Translations under genes and position numbers: made by a program
The notes under the pieces: model-generated
Told to the model about the DNA's origin: nothing
Database searches by the model: none
The model's input: only the letters and a program-made list of their open reading frames with translations
From: an uncultured Opitutales bacterium
GTDB lineage: Bacteria; Verrucomicrobiota; Verrucomicrobiia; Opitutales; Intestinicryptomonadaceae
Reading direction: 5' to 3'
Assembly (NCBI GenBank): GCA_900547395.1
Contig: URGP01000005.1
Location: 50,558 to 114,557, forward strand
Length of the DNA stretch: 64,000 bases
Part shown: one piece after another, positions 8,599 through 17,615 of the stretch
How the letters are laid out: every line of letters starts with the position of its first letter
Numbering within the stretch: position 1 is the first letter of the stretch

Positions 8599-9186
8599 TT
8601 AAATGTTGTCGCTTAAAATATCACGCAACTGCTCGCGGGCGCGCGACAGCCTGCTTTTTACCGTTCCGACAGTAAGATTCAATTTCGCGGCTATTTCTTC
8701 GTAAGACATGTCCATTTCAGAACGCATGCGCAGAACAACCGCGTATTTTTCGTCAAGACTTGCCATCGCACGCGGCAAGATTTCTTCAAATTCATTTGCA
8801 AGCGCCATTTCGGACGGATTCAGCGTTTCGCAAGCCAGAGTTTCGGCAAACGTGGTTTCGGAATCTTCGGATATTTGCGAATCTATCGAAAAAGATTCGC
8901 CGCGACGACGCCTGAACCAGTACCAGTATTTGTTTCTCGCCAAGTTGGTGACGATGCGGTGAAGCCATGTAGAAGGCGAGCATTCACCCCTGAAATTTTC
9001 CATTCCGTTGCGAGCCCTTATGAATGCGTCCTGCGCAACTTCTTCCGCGTCTTCCCTGTTTTTCAAGAGACCGTAAGCACGGGAAAAGGCTTTGTCCCAA
9101 TGCGTGCGGACAAAATCGCCAAATGCAGCCTCCTCGCCATTTTTCAAACGGGTTGCCAAATTTCCTGTATCAACTGCATTTTCCAT
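8599..9186 (-). CDS. ECF-type RNA polymerase sigma factor
   Basis: 195 residues from the ATG at 9186, which has GGTGG six bases upstream; an upstream extension to 9270 would run over the promoter. Region 2 is clear (YGLLKNREDAEEVAQDAFIRA, then WLHRIVTNLARNKYW), as is region 4 (MSYEEIAAKLNLTVGTVKSR and LSRAREQLRDIL). The linker is acidic. It should direct RNA polymerase to stress or envelope promoters and be held by the membrane protein encoded just downstream. The promoter at 9208-9235 matches the sigma-E pattern, which points to autoregulation. Confidence 0.95.
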   Translation of the reverse strand: MENAVDTGNLATRLKNGEEAAFGDFVRTHWDKAFSRAYGLLKNREDAEEVAQDAFIRARNGMENFRGECSPSTWLHRIVTNLARNKYWYWFRRRRGESFSIDSQISEDSETTFAETLACETLNPSEMALANEFEEILPRAMASLDEKYAVVLRMRSEMDMSYEEIAAKLNLTVGTVKSRLSRAREQLRDILSDNI

Positions 9187-9207
9187 AATTCCACCTATAT
9201 GAAAATC

Positions 9208-9235
9208 TTTGACACGAATTTTAAATAAAAGTTCC
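9208..9235 (-). promoter_or_regulatory. Sigma-E-like ECF autoregulatory promoter
   Basis: Read on the minus strand, GGAACTT (9235-9229) is followed after 15 bases by GTCAAA (9213-9208). This is the -35/-10 layout of E. coli sigma-E promoters (GGAACTT, 15-16 bases, GTCnAA). The expected transcript start is about 15-20 bases before the ATG at 9186. The site sits directly upstream of an ECF sigma gene, so self-activation is the natural reading. Confidence 0.65.
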
Positions 9236-9261
9236 AAAAAAAATTTATTTTTTATTTTAGC

Positions 9262-9289
9262 TTGAAACAATCGAATAAAATTCTATGCT
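9262..9289 (+). promoter_or_regulatory. Candidate sigma-70 promoter of the GTPase operon
   Basis: TTGAAA (9262-9267) and TATGCT (9284-9289) are separated by 16 bases and point toward the gene at 9316. The start point would lie near 9296, leaving a leader of about 20 bases with AAAGG before the ATG. The call rests on matches to consensus only. Confidence 0.4.
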
Positions 9290-9315
9290 GAATTTCAAAA
9301 GAAAAGGTATTCGCT

Positions 9316-11049
9316 ATGTTTATGTTTGGCAACAAAAAAAATAAGAAAAACAAACTTATTTTGGCGGATTGCACAAGGGGGGTTTTTTTTGAAATTTCAA
9401 ACTTTCCCGCCGCAATCAGTCAAAACGGAGAAATTGATTCAAATTCGCCCGATGCGGCAATAATAGAAAAAACCAAGAAAGGCGACTATCTTATTTATCC
9501 GGACGAAGATTTTGCGCAAAAAATTGAATTAAACTCAGCCCCGCTTGGCGAAAAAGAGCCTCTGCAAGAGCAAAACACGCTGAAAATCGGAGACACGCTG
9601 CTTCTTTTGTTCGCTGGCGAACATGCCTTGGAAAGCGCGAAAAAAATAGATTTTTCAAAATGGATTATTTTTAACACGGAATCGGGAACAATAGAAGACG
9701 TCGCGGAATTTGGCAAGATAAGGCAGGCGGTCGAAAAGCGCGCGCTCACCGGAAGCGGGCTCGCGGTATGCCCCAAGGGAGCGACTTGCGGCTTTTTCTA
9801 TAAAAGCGTGTTCGGCTCCGCCCAGCCGCAGGCGATGTCGCCTCTCGACACAACTTCGGGCGAAATCAGATGCCCGCTTTGTTGGCTTAAATTCGATTTG
9901 GGAGACGCCCTAAGCATTGCCTCCCACGAATCCCTGCGCGGCGACCCGATACTTGGAAGCGAAGAAATGTTGCGCTTTCTGCCAACCGCCTTTGACGGAG
10001 AAGGCAACGCAATCGACCCTGCGGGAATGCCGTCGCACGACATTGCATGCCCCCACTGCCGAAAGAAGCTTCCGACGGGCTATGTCGATTTGAAGCGCCA
10101 CATATTTTCCATTGTCGGCGCGCCTAGCGCGGGCAAGTCGTACTACTTGAGCGTGCTCATAAAAGAGCTGCAAAATTCGGTCTTCCGCCATTACGGGGCT
10201 TCCTTAAAAGACTTGGACCCTTCGGGAAACATGCTTTTGACGCAGATGAAAAACCGCCTGTTTTCGGCAGACACTTCTGAAAGCGCGATTTTGGCAAAAA
10301 CGGCATTGGAAGGCGCGATGTACGAAAAATATCCGCGTTTCGGGAAAATGGTTTCCCTGCCAAAGCCGATGTCGTACATACTCTCAAAAGATTTGGGCGC
10401 AAAGACAGAAAGCGCGGCGTTGATTTTTTACGACAATGCGGGCGAACATTTCGAACCGGGCATAGACTTGGAAGATTCTCCGGGCGCAATGCACGTCGCC
10501 TGCTCCGACGCAATATTCTTCCTCTTCGACCCCGCGGCAAACCGCAACTTCAAAAATCTCCTGCACGACAACCCCGACCCCCAGCTTAAAATTGCGGGAA
10601 GGCTCGACCAGCAAGATACGATTTTGGCGGAAATGGAAGTGCGAATTAAAAGAATTCTCGCGCTTTCAACGAGCGAAAAAATCCAAACGCCGCTTGCCGT
10701 AATGCTTGGCAAATTCGACATTTGGAAAGACCTGCTCGGAGAAAAGCTCGCGGATTATTTTGAAAACGGAGAACTTTCCGAAGAAGCAGTAGAACGCAAT
10801 TCGGAGATTTTGCGCAATTTCATGCTGAAAACAGAACCTTCCATCGTGGCGGGGGCGGAAGCGGTTTCGTCAAACGTAAAATACTTTGCAATAAGCCCCC
10901 TCGGACACTCCCCGATAAAAATTTCAGAAGGAAATTCCGCGGGGAAAATCGCGCCCGTGCCCTCATTGCTAAATCCCATAAACGTTGACATCCCGATGCT
11001 TTGGGTTTTGAGGCAATTAGAGCCTTCAATCATGCAAAAACGCGCCTAA
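9316..11049 (+). CDS. Zinc-ribbon P-loop GTPase (TRAFAC/double-GTPase-like), first gene of a conflict-type operon
   Basis: 577 residues. Residues 1-140 are an uncharacterised N-terminal domain. Cysteine pairs follow at C152/C158, C186-x2-C189 (RCPLCW) and C245-x2-C248 (ACPHCRKK), which look like zinc ribbons. The P-loop GAPSAGKS is at 268-275. A G3-like element follows in FYDNAGEHF (Asp373, Gly376), then a hydrophobic strand SDAIFFLFDP, and a G4-like GKFD at 465-468. Together this is a GTPase of TRAFAC type rather than an ATPase, although some motifs are non-standard. There is no signal peptide or membrane helix, so it is cytosolic. It leads a three-gene operon with a GAP1-like membrane protein (3-base gap) and a membrane coiled-coil protein. 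Related gene sets have been described computationally as NTP-dependent conflict systems; that link is from memory. Confidence 0.7.
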   Translation: MFMFGNKKNKKNKLILADCTRGVFFEISNFPAAISQNGEIDSNSPDAAIIEKTKKGDYLIYPDEDFAQKIELNSAPLGEKEPLQEQNTLKIGDTLLLLFAGEHALESAKKIDFSKWIIFNTESGTIEDVAEFGKIRQAVEKRALTGSGLAVCPKGATCGFFYKSVFGSAQPQAMSPLDTTSGEIRCPLCWLKFDLGDALSIASHESLRGDPILGSEEMLRFLPTAFDGEGNAIDPAGMPSHDIACPHCRKKLPTGYVDLKRHIFSIVGAPSAGKSYYLSVLIKELQNSVFRHYGASLKDLDPSGNMLLTQMKNRLFSADTSESAILAKTALEGAMYEKYPRFGKMVSLPKPMSYILSKDLGAKTESAALIFYDNAGEHFEPGIDLEDSPGAMHVACSDAIFFLFDPAANRNFKNLLHDNPDPQLKIAGRLDQQDTILAEMEVRIKRILALSTSEKIQTPLAVMLGKFDIWKDLLGEKLADYFENGELSEEAVERNSEILRNFMLKTEPSIVAGAEAVSSNVKYFAISPLGHSPIKISEGNSAGKIAPVPSLLNPINVDIPMLWVLRQLEPSIMQKRA

Positions 11050-11052
11050 AAC

Positions 11053-12408
11053 ATGGCATTCAGACTCATATTCACAAGCTCTCCAAGTTCGCTGACAGGT
11101 TCGCGCACCGGATTTTGCACGGTCGCAAGAAGCGCGGAAATGTCGGAAAAGCTCGCGCTCTGCGTCGAAAAATGCGGGACTTACGACCACGATGTCATGC
11201 GCGCAAACCCTGTTTTTTCGCATCGAAAAATTTGGCTTGGAGACAAGAATTACCATATCCTTTCGCGCATAACCGACTCGGGAGCCGACTACACCAACCG
11301 CTCAAATTACATCGCCGACCACTTGGTTTTAACGGAAGAAGAAACACAGCTTGTTCCATCTCCCGCTCAGGCGATTTTGGAGTTTGACGGCTGGTTGGAC
11401 TCATACGAAGGCGCGCCAAAATTTCTTGAAAGCGTCCCGATAAAAAAATCGGCGCAAAAATTCGCCCCGCCGGCCTCAATGTGGCAGGACTATTTTTCAG
11501 ACGCGGGAAAAGCCGCGCTTATGCTTTCGGAATCGATGGACATCTACGCAAAACCCGAAGACGGAAAGACGCTTTTAAAGCTGTTTGCGCAAGCCTCCGC
11601 GCTATGCACGCCCGAAGCAAAGTCGTGGGACTACACTTTCACTACATCAATATGCCGCGGAGAAAATCCGCAGGATTTTTCATGGAAAGTTTACACAAAC
11701 ACCCCGCCTGAAATCGCAAGCGCAAATTCTTCCGCGATAAACTTAACGTCAAAAAAAGCCCCTCCTGCCCCGAACACGCCTGCGGCTGTTTTTGCAAGAA
11801 CCGCGAAAATTTCAAACAAAGACAGGCTGAATTTGAAAGTTCAAAAGCCTTCCGAATTCAAGCCAAAAATAAAAATTGCCCGAAACATCCAAGAAAGCGA
11901 AAGTAAAATTTCTCCCGAATTCAAACGCAATTCCCTGTTTGCCGCGTGCGCTCTTCTCGCGGTGGCAATCGCGGTAATGGCGGTGTTTTTGTTCGCAAAA
12001 TCCGACGAAGACGAGTTCGACACAAGAATGCAAATTCAAAAAAATTCATACATGTCGAACATTCCGCTCTCCGAGCCTGTCGAAGTTCGGGCAACATACT
12101 CAAAAATCAGGGCGGAAGTGAAAGATTTGACAAACGAGGCAAAGTGGCAAGAGGCTTTAAGCCTTTGGGACAACGCAAACCTTGAAGACTTCAACCCCAA
12201 GGCGCGCCCGGAAATTCTGAGCGACATGGGCAAAAAATTCGACGAAATTTTAAGCAAAGCCGAAGAGTCCGCCGCAAATCAAGACAAGGCAAAGGCCCTC
12301 GCCCTTTTAAAAAAGGCTCTTCCCGCTCTTGAAATAAAAGATTTTCCAAATAAAACAAAACGCGCCCGAATGATGGAGGGGCTTAAACTGAAAGTGCAAA
12401 AATTATGA
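11053..12408 (+). CDS. GTPase-associated (GAP1-N2-like) single-pass membrane protein
   Basis: 451 residues. The N-terminal domain (about 1-220) has the signature IFTSSPSSLTGSRTGFCTVA, then the pattern HILSRITDSGADYTNR (69-83) and NYIADHLVL. From memory this matches the N-terminal domain of GTPase-associated protein 1 (GAP1-N2), which occurs next to TRAFAC-type GTPases. Residues 230-290 are a low-complexity linker rich in Lys, Pro and Ala. One membrane helix lies at about 294-315 (SLFAACALLAVAIAVMAVFLF), followed by an acidic patch and a helical tail that may pair with the next protein. The N-domain is expected in the cytosol with the GTPase. The gene overlaps the next one by ATGA, so the subunits are probably made in fixed ratio. 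Confidence 0.7.
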   Translation: MAFRLIFTSSPSSLTGSRTGFCTVARSAEMSEKLALCVEKCGTYDHDVMRANPVFSHRKIWLGDKNYHILSRITDSGADYTNRSNYIADHLVLTEEETQLVPSPAQAILEFDGWLDSYEGAPKFLESVPIKKSAQKFAPPASMWQDYFSDAGKAALMLSESMDIYAKPEDGKTLLKLFAQASALCTPEAKSWDYTFTTSICRGENPQDFSWKVYTNTPPEIASANSSAINLTSKKAPPAPNTPAAVFARTAKISNKDRLNLKVQKPSEFKPKIKIARNIQESESKISPEFKRNSLFAACALLAVAIAVMAVFLFAKSDEDEFDTRMQIQKNSYMSNIPLSEPVEVRATYSKIRAEVKDLTNEAKWQEALSLWDNANLEDFNPKARPEILSDMGKKFDEILSKAEESAANQDKAKALALLKKALPALEIKDFPNKTKRARMMEGLKLKVQKL

Positions 12409-15143
12409 CAATACAATTTTTAATTTTGAGAATACAGAGCATTCTCGACGGAAAGGCGAACGCAAGCGACGCACAGCTTAGGGCAATCGCCTCGGAATAT
12501 ATGCGCATTTGCCAAAACGCTGAGCGCAAACTTCTGCACTGCGCCTCCCTAATCCGCGCGGGCAGGGATTACGCCGCTTTCCAAGTCGCGGAAACCCAGC
12601 CGATGCTGCTCGAAACCTTAAACGAGTTGATTTTTTCAAGGCTCGAAGACTGGCGCAACTTCTGCTCAATCCACTCTCTGCCATGCCCTTCGCCGTTTGA
12701 CGAAAACCAGATTTCGCTTGTAAAATCGCTCTATACGCGGGAGATTTCCCAAAACCATCCACTTTACCGCGACTACCGCCGCGCAATGCGAATGCATAAT
12801 TACGAGGAAGCCCTTTCCATAATATCCACAATCGTAAAAGTAAACGGCTCAAACTCCGAAGCAAAAAACGAGCTTGAAAAGCTTTCCCGCCGAATTGCAA
12901 CGCAAAAATTTGAAGCCTCAAAAGCCGCCCTTGCAAGGGGAGACTTGCAGTCGGCTATAAAAACTGCGTCTGACATTCGGGAATACGCCGACGACATATT
13001 TTCAAACGACGAAGACTGGAAAAATCTTTCCTCAAAAATCGACGACTACGAAAAGCAAAACGCAGTAAAGCGCATATCTGAAATATTTGAAGTTCTCCGC
13101 AGTTCCGAAATCGCCGACGACTATCGGAAAATCCTCGAATTTGCGGCGGAAACAGACGTGCTCACAAGCAAGTTCGAGATTGAGCTTAACGCCGCCGACC
13201 AAGACTACCTGCGCGCCCAGACAAAACGCGCCCTCTTTATGCAGGACGAAGCGAACGCGGCGGAAGCGAAAGCCCAGGCTCTGCTTGACATCGCTTCTGA
13301 AATAGAGCATCCGAGCGACATGCCGCCGAAGCAGTCGCTTGAAAAAATCTTGAAGTTGAAAAAAGCGGCGGGAAATTCAATAGAGCCCGAAATGGCAAAA
13401 AGGCTTTCAAAAACGATTTCCGCCCTGCGTTTCAAAATAACAATTTCGCGCCTCAAAAAAGCGGGGCTTGCCGCCGCCGTGATATGCCTTGCAGTAGCGG
13501 CGTTTTTTGAAGTACAAAAGCGCGAAAAGCTGAATACGCAATATAGAAGCGTTGCAAACGCGATTTCGGCAATCCAAAACATGCAAAACACAAAGGGGGC
13601 TGTGCAGTCGCTTGAAAGCCTAAAAAAAACCTTCCCCCAAACGTGCGCTCTTGCCGAATTTTCCGACAAGATAGAAACAATCGAAAATACTCTGGCATTA
13701 AAAACCGCCTATCTTAAAAAATTTGAAAACTTCAAGAATGCGGCGGAGAAATTCGACAAAAAATCTGACGACCCTGCCTACTGGCTTGAAATGCAAAACG
13801 AACTAAACGCGGCGAATTCTCAGGCAAACACCTTGGACGGAGCGGAATACTCCGCGGTGAAGATGGAAATTTCAAGCTTTGCAAACGCTTTTTCAAACGC
13901 GATTTCCGCAAAACGCGCTGCAAACGCCGCAAAATTGAACGCCCTTATTGATTTAATTCAAAGGGAAACCGCGCTTGCAGACGTGCATGACAGCGAAAAT
14001 ATCCAACACATAAAAAACGCGAAAGACGCCCTTCAAAAAGCCCGCGCCCTCGCCGAAAACCCAAGTATTATTTTTGCGATTTCGCCTGAAAGGGCAGAAA
14101 AATTACAGGAAGTTGCGCAAGAATTGGAAGACAAGGCAAATCTTGCCGAAAGCTTTGGCAAATCGCTCGCCCTCATAAAGAGCGCGTCGAGCGCGGAAGA
14201 ATATTTCGAGGCGTTGAAAGAGCTTTCGCAAAGCCCCGCGATTTCGCCAAAAGACGCTGGAAACATCGAAAAAATCTTGGCGGCGAAAGACGCGGTTTTG
14301 TTTGAAGTTTACGGCGGCATAATCGATAAAAACACGGCGGAAGAGGCTCCCGAAAAATTTTCCGCGCCAAGCATAAACTTCTACGATTTTCCGGAAATCG
14401 CAAAAATCCACAAAGCCACTTCAAACGGCAAAACGTACTATATGATTGATAAGCCCGAAGAAAGAAACCGCGTGTGGAACGGCGGCGGAGAAGTAATACA
14501 AAAAGCAAATATTGTGTCCGACTCCTCAGGCAAGGCAAAAGAAACTTCTTTTAACAGGATAACATTCAAAAACCGCCGCCCGAACGGCTACATTTTGGAG
14601 GGAATAAAACTCGCAAAAGAAGCCGAAATCGCGGAAAAAACTGCGGAAATTTCCGATAAAAAATCGCTTTCGCAAGCTCTGGTTTTCGCAGCAAACTCCG
14701 ATGCAAATCCGATATTCAAGGCATGGCTTGAAAAAAGAATTCTGGACGCTTTCCGTCAATCCCCGATAAAAAGCGGTTTTGCATTCTCCAAAACCCTGCA
14801 AAACAGGGCAAAGAAAATCGATGCCATCGCGGCTGACTTAACTCCGTACTCATGGATTTTTGAAACAGATTCGAGGGCAAATTTTGTGAAATCCGAACTT
14901 TACGGGGAAGAATTGAAAGATCCGATGCCCGAAGCGTATTCTACAAAAGAAGAAGCGCAAAAATCTTTGGAAAACCCGATGAAAATCGTGGGCTTTGGCG
15001 ATTTTGAAGGCAAGATTGCATCAAGCGAAAACCTGTCGGGCAAAAAGCTTTACGGCATAACAATCACAGGGGATTTCGGCGAGCTTTCGCAAACAAAAAA
15101 GCCCGCAAAATTAACCCCGATTTTCGTACATCAGGAAAAGTAA
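12405..15143 (+). CDS. Large membrane coiled-coil protein, third gene of the GTPase operon
   Basis: 912 residues, of no family I recognise. Residues 1-345 are almost entirely helical and may contain degenerate TPR-like pairs (NYEEALSIISTIVKVNG, ARGDLQSAIKTASD). One membrane helix lies at about 353-370 (KAGLAAAVICLAVAAFFEV). The region after it (370-660) is a long Ala/Lys/Glu-rich coiled coil. The last 250 residues look globular, with aromatic-rich segments such as FYDFPEIAKIH, TYYMIDKPEERNRVWNGG and LTPYSWIFETDS. Topology puts one large helical part on each side of the inner membrane. As it overlaps the GAP1-like gene by four bases it is very likely part of the same complex. It could carry a signal across the membrane or be the effector; the sequence does not say which. 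Confidence 0.65.
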   Translation: MTIQFLILRIQSILDGKANASDAQLRAIASEYMRICQNAERKLLHCASLIRAGRDYAAFQVAETQPMLLETLNELIFSRLEDWRNFCSIHSLPCPSPFDENQISLVKSLYTREISQNHPLYRDYRRAMRMHNYEEALSIISTIVKVNGSNSEAKNELEKLSRRIATQKFEASKAALARGDLQSAIKTASDIREYADDIFSNDEDWKNLSSKIDDYEKQNAVKRISEIFEVLRSSEIADDYRKILEFAAETDVLTSKFEIELNAADQDYLRAQTKRALFMQDEANAAEAKAQALLDIASEIEHPSDMPPKQSLEKILKLKKAAGNSIEPEMAKRLSKTISALRFKITISRLKKAGLAAAVICLAVAAFFEVQKREKLNTQYRSVANAISAIQNMQNTKGAVQSLESLKKTFPQTCALAEFSDKIETIENTLALKTAYLKKFENFKNAAEKFDKKSDDPAYWLEMQNELNAANSQANTLDGAEYSAVKMEISSFANAFSNAISAKRAANAAKLNALIDLIQRETALADVHDSENIQHIKNAKDALQKARALAENPSIIFAISPERAEKLQEVAQELEDKANLAESFGKSLALIKSASSAEEYFEALKELSQSPAISPKDAGNIEKILAAKDAVLFEVYGGIIDKNTAEEAPEKFSAPSINFYDFPEIAKIHKATSNGKTYYMIDKPEERNRVWNGGGEVIQKANIVSDSSGKAKETSFNRITFKNRRPNGYILEGIKLAKEAEIAEKTAEISDKKSLSQALVFAANSDANPIFKAWLEKRILDAFRQSPIKSGFAFSKTLQNRAKKIDAIAADLTPYSWIFETDSRANFVKSELYGEELKDPMPEAYSTKEEAQKSLENPMKIVGFGDFEGKIASSENLSGKKLYGITITGDFGELSQTKKPAKLTPIFVHQEK

Positions 15144-15297
15144 CCGCTTTTTTGCAGAAAACATTTGCGCTTCCGCCGCCATTTTAAACTTCGGCAAGCG
15201 GCGGCGCATTTTAGCGCAACTATCAAAATTTTCGGCGGGAAAAATAAAATTGCGCATTTTTGATTTTTGCCTTATTCTTTTTTAGCTTTTTATTTTT

Positions 15298-17190
15298 ATG
15301 GACAACTCTTTGCCGGAAATCAAAATTTTAACAGATGATGTCGCAAACAAAATCGCGGCAGGAGAAGTCATAGAACGACCCGCCGCGGCAGTAAAAGAGC
15401 TTGTTGAAAACTCCATCGATGCAAAGGCAACAAGCATTGACATCGAATTTAAAAACGGCGGAAAAACTTACATAAAAGTCTCCGACAACGGGCACGGAAT
15501 GAGAAAAGACCAGGCGCTAACCTGCCTTGAACCCCACGCGACAAGCAAAATTCGCTCCGCCGACGACCTCGAAAGCATTTTAAGTTTCGGCTTCAGGGGA
15601 GAAGCGTTGCCGAGCATTGCAAGCGTGTCGAAATTCACGCTTCTTACAAAACCCGAAGGCGCGAAAGTCGGGACATCAGTAAGCGTCCGCGCAGGCAAAA
15701 TTACTGAAATAAAGGAAGTAGCAATGGGCCGCGGGACGGAAATAGTTGTCGAAGACCTCTTTTGCTCCGTCCCTGCGAGGCGCAAATTTTTAAAGACCGA
15801 CAACACTGAAGCTGGGCATATCATAAAGATGTGCAAGCTCTACGCGCTCGCAAAAAACGATATTTCTTTCAGCCTGCGCGAAAACTCGAAGCTGATTTTC
15901 TCGTCAAAAAAAACCGCAGACCTTGCGGAGCGGGTAAAAAATATTTTCGGCGAAGAAATTTCTGAAAAACTTATCCCGCTTGCCCCCTACTCGGGTTTCG
16001 GAATATCGGTGTCGGGTGCGGTTTCAAAGCCCGCCGAAAGCTGGACTACTTCAAAAAACATCTACGCATTCATAAACGGCAGACCCGTCGAATGCCGCGC
16101 CGTTTTCTCCGCGCTGAAAGACGCCTACAAAAGCGCGATGCCGCAAGGCAAATATCCTGCGGCGTTTCTTTTTATTGAAATCGACCCGCGTTTTGTTGAT
16201 GTAAACGTCCACCCCGCAAAGCGCGAAGTGCGCCTCAAAAACGAATTTGCAATGCGCTCGGCAATCCTCGCCGCCTTGGTTGAAACTCTCGAAAACTATT
16301 CGATAACGCCAATTCGGGAATTTCAAAAACCTGAATCGAAATTCTTTAAATCCTCGCCCCAAGCCCACGTCGAAGAATCTGAAAAGCTGCGCAAAATAAT
16401 TGATTTTTCACAAAATAACAATTCTTTCACTGCGCCGTTTTCCGCACCAAAATCCGACGTAAAGCCTAAGTTTGACCCAATAAAAATCGCGGCTGAAAAA
16501 GCGGCGGAGGATTTGCATAAGGCAAAAAATCCTCCATCCAAAATTTTTGAGCCAGTCCCTCCAAAGCCAACTACGGCAAAAAGCGCAAAGGCTGAAGATT
16601 TGCGCCCAAGCTCTACGCTCGGCTGGAAATATTTAAAACACCTTTCAAGAAAATACGCCCTCTTTGAAACGCAGTCAAACTCGCTCATAATTTTATCAAT
16701 CCAATCCGCCTTAAAGCGCATAAATTACGAAAAAATCGTGCGCAACTTCGCGGGCGAAAAGCCGAAAGCCCAAACGCTTCTAATCCCCGTAAACATTGAA
16801 TTTGACAGGGCAGACGACGAAGTGTTCAAGCGCAATAAGCGCGGATTTGAAGTATGCGGATTTGAAATAGAAGAATTTGGCGAAAGATTTTACAGGATAA
16901 GCGCAATTCCGCTTTGGCTCGAATTCGGGGACGTTGAAAACTTCATCAAGGATTTTGTCGAGCTTGCGCGCGAAGAGGGCTTTGAAATCGGCAGAAAAAA
17001 CTTGTCGGAGCAAACTTTTGCAAGCCTTGCGGTGAAGATGTCCCGCGGAATAAAAATCGCCGAAAGCGAGTACGCCGCAAACGCCGTTTTGGACGACCTA
17101 TTCTCGTCAAAAAGCCCGATGTTTTCGCCCGACGGCAAGCGCACGTGCAAGGAAATAACTGCGGCCGAAATTTCCGCGTTTTTCAGCTAA
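15298..17190 (+). CDS. mutL: DNA mismatch repair protein MutL, without endonuclease motif
   Basis: 630 residues. The GHKL ATPase domain is complete: VENSIDAKA (motif I, Glu36/Asn38 region), SDNGHGM (62-68), ATSKI and FGFRGEAL (98-104), plus the Lys-containing loop further on. Residues 330-440 are a Pro/Lys/Ser linker. The C-terminal dimer domain starts near 440. The endonuclease motif DQHAx2Ex4E found in most MutL/PMS2 proteins is replaced by SIQSALKRINYE (467-478), and the usual CPHGRP near the end is FSPDGKRT. This MutL should therefore bind ATP and dimerise but not cut DNA by itself. Its stop overlaps the convergent rpiB gene by four bases. No SD is seen; the 154-base gap before it contains only a weak GC hairpin. 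Confidence 0.93.
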   Translation: MDNSLPEIKILTDDVANKIAAGEVIERPAAAVKELVENSIDAKATSIDIEFKNGGKTYIKVSDNGHGMRKDQALTCLEPHATSKIRSADDLESILSFGFRGEALPSIASVSKFTLLTKPEGAKVGTSVSVRAGKITEIKEVAMGRGTEIVVEDLFCSVPARRKFLKTDNTEAGHIIKMCKLYALAKNDISFSLRENSKLIFSSKKTADLAERVKNIFGEEISEKLIPLAPYSGFGISVSGAVSKPAESWTTSKNIYAFINGRPVECRAVFSALKDAYKSAMPQGKYPAAFLFIEIDPRFVDVNVHPAKREVRLKNEFAMRSAILAALVETLENYSITPIREFQKPESKFFKSSPQAHVEESEKLRKIIDFSQNNNSFTAPFSAPKSDVKPKFDPIKIAAEKAAEDLHKAKNPPSKIFEPVPPKPTTAKSAKAEDLRPSSTLGWKYLKHLSRKYALFETQSNSLIILSIQSALKRINYEKIVRNFAGEKPKAQTLLIPVNIEFDRADDEVFKRNKRGFEVCGFEIEEFGERFYRISAIPLWLEFGDVENFIKDFVELAREEGFEIGRKNLSEQTFASLAVKMSRGIKIAESEYAANAVLDDLFSSKSPMFSPDGKRTCKEITAAEISAFFS

Positions 17191-17615
17191 GCTTCCATTT
17201 TGCCGACTCTGCGCGCGTGCCTTCCGCCCTCAAATTCGGTTTCAAGAAAAGTTTTTAGCATTTCATTTGCAAGTTTTTTGCCGACGTATTTCGCGCCCAT
17301 GCAAATCACGTTTGCGTTGTTGTGAAGCCTTGAAAATTTGGCGCCGTCGCAATTATGGCAGAGTGCCGCACGAATTCCCTTGATTTTGTTTGCGGATATT
17401 GAAATGCCAATGCCGGTAGTGCACACCAAAACTCCGAAGTCGCACCCGCCGTTTGCCACGGCGTTTCCGACCAATTTTGCGTAGTCAGGATAATCCACGG
17501 AATCGCAGGTGTTCGTGCCGAAATCGACAGTTTCAAAACCCGCGTCTTGCAGGAATTTCAACATTGAATTTTTTAACTGAAATCCGCCATGGTCGGCGGC
17601 CAACGCAATTTTCAT
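17187..17615 (-). CDS. rpiB: Ribose-5-phosphate isomerase B
   Basis: 142 residues, standard for RpiB/LacAB isomerases. ADHGG (7-11) and DYPDYA (41-46) are the substrate loops. The catalytic Cys65 sits in VLVCTTGIGISISANK, where the more common sequence is CGTGIG. CHNCDGAKFSRLHNNANV supplies the phosphate-binding and base residues. The enzyme interconverts ribose 5-phosphate and ribulose 5-phosphate in the pentose phosphate pathway; allose 6-phosphate is an alternative substrate in some members. It overlaps the LMW phosphatase gene upstream by four bases, the same pairing as ywlE-ywlF in Bacillus. It ends tail to tail inside mutL. Confidence 0.95.
   Translation of the reverse strand: MKIALAADHGGFQLKNSMLKFLQDAGFETVDFGTNTCDSVDYPDYAKLVGNAVANGGCDFGVLVCTTGIGISISANKIKGIRAALCHNCDGAKFSRLHNNANVICMGAKYVGKKLANEMLKTFLETEFEGGRHARRVGKMEA

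Noticed and set aside
16681..16740. MutL C-terminus damaged by a frameshift
   Set aside because: The frame is continuous with good spacing to the end; the changed motif is by substitution, not by a reading-frame error.
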